Of a stretch of 64,000 bases of DNA, positions 63,056-64,000 are shown in pieces; positions within the stretch are counted from its first letter, which is position 1, and each line of letters opens with the position of its first letter. The notes under the pieces are model-generated. The model was not told where the DNA came from. It saw nothing but the letters and a program-made list of their open reading frames with translations, and ran no database searches. The DNA is from Megalobrama amblycephala (lineage: Eukaryota > Chordata > Actinopteri > Cypriniformes > Xenocyprididae): positions 33,731,396 to 33,795,395 of the forward strand of contig NC_063054.1 in NCBI RefSeq assembly GCF_018812025.1, in the 5' to 3' direction. The position numbers and the translations under genes are program-made.

Positions 63056-64000
63056 AGTGTAGGCCTAAGCGTAGCTTTTTCTTGCAGATTTTTGCTCTTT
63101 CTCATGCTATTAGCTTACCGCTGAAATTCTAATTTACTAATTCTAGTATAAAAAAATCATTTCATGTCATTATTTCATCACCTATTTCATCACCCTTGTT
63201 TTATTTATTTATTTATTTTTTATTATTATTTTGCCATTGCAAAACATGTCCAGCAGATGGAGGTATCATCGCTTTATGACATTCTAATCACATTTTGACC
63301 AATGTGTCTGTGGCACAGCAGACACACATCTTAAACTGTGCACAAGTGTGTTCAAACAAAGGCTTGACTGTGAACCAGATGAACAAAGTATTAAATTACC
63401 ACAATCAGTGACAGTTGAGAATGAATCAATGTTTGAATGAGCGTCTGGTAGTGTCTGAGTGACTTGACCGTATAAACAACAGTCAGTTCTAAAGCTCGCA
63501 ACAATAAAAAATGGATATCGCCAGATTTATTGAGTATACAAAACCATATATTATTGCTGAACTTCTAAGACTCTTGCAAGTCACCCTATTTAGCCTCATT
63601 TTGGTTGTATGTTTGCAGTTCCTCTCCGGATTTCAGTAATATTTAGTTTTTAGGATCACATGAAAGTTTACTGTTGATTTGTGGTCTAGTAGAATGAACT
63701 GGTCTCCAGAATTCTGACATAAATGCATTATATCATTTTTATTAGGACAAAGTGGAAGAAACATAAATCCAGGTTTTTCTTGGAGAAACAAAATATCAGG
63801 TTTTTCCTCACAATCGTAATGAAGTTGCCATGTGACTGACATGCAGTGGGATTTGATGGAGATGGTTGATCTGACAGGCACACGCCTGTGGCTTCAGTAG
63901 AAAGCTGACGACCTAACCAGAGGGATTTCTGGCTCTGCAGAGCTCCAGTCTGGCAGACGAACTGGACATCAAAGCGGAGCAGTGGGGTTTAGTACTCACC
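63056..64000. other. Right-end sequence; possible exon edge at 63998-64000
   Basis: Mostly unique. The last bases 'agtactcacc' read GGTGAGTACT on the minus strand, a strong donor, which would put an exon of a minus-strand gene just beyond the window. Alternatively a plus-strand exon could start after 'ctggctctgcag' at 63939 and stay open to the end (SSSLADELDIKAEQWGLVLT). I recognise neither. Confidence 0.25.

Overview
This is vertebrate genomic DNA, almost certainly from a cyprinid (Danio- or carp-like) fish. There are no prokaryotic operons, coding sequence sits in short exons with GT/AG junctions, and most of the rest is AT-rich intron packed with palindromic non-autonomous DNA transposons. 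I recognise several of these as families common in zebrafish-type genomes. Two protein-coding genes can be read by translation and splice sites; everything else is intronic, intergenic or repetitive.

Region 1 (1 to about 37,500, minus strand) is the 5' part of a MARK3-type microtubule-affinity-regulating kinase gene. Four coding exons are present, at 36829-36879, 29906-30097, 28841-28894 and 1903-1951. They encode the N-terminus and the start of the kinase domain (glycine loop, VAIK lysine, alpha-C glutamate). The rest of the gene lies left of the window. The intron between exons 3 and 4 is about 26.9 kb and carries most of the transposons in this half, several nested up to three deep. A 1.7-kb degenerate minisatellite with a 254-bp higher-order period fills the promoter-proximal end of intron 1.

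Region 2 (36,880-39,989) is the intergenic space between two head-to-head genes. It holds a GC-richer MARK3 promoter segment with a CCAAT box and a YY1-like site, then TTAA-flanked and other MITEs.

Region 3 (39,990-57,958, plus strand) is a complete CLIC5-type chloride intracellular channel gene. It has two alternative first exons: a long tyrosine-rich CLIC5B/p64-like exon at 39990-40484 and a 14-codon CLIC5A-like exon at 49740-49781. Five shared exons follow. The predicted proteins are 394 and 243 residues.

Region 4 (57,959-64,000) is the CLIC5 3' flank: a probable 3' UTR, a MITE, two high-complexity non-repetitive blocks, a long AT microsatellite, a repeat of the 'GTTGCCAAGTCC' family and a roughly 0.9-kb element. 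The final bases (ACTCACC) could be the edge of an exon of a neighbouring gene.

I did not find an undescribed multi-gene system. The observations most worth a second look are structural: cleanly datable nested insertions, a foldback element built from inverted minisatellites, a perfect palindrome around an AT microsatellite, the higher-order repeat beside the MARK3 first exon, and the dual-promoter CLIC5 gene placed head-to-head with MARK3.
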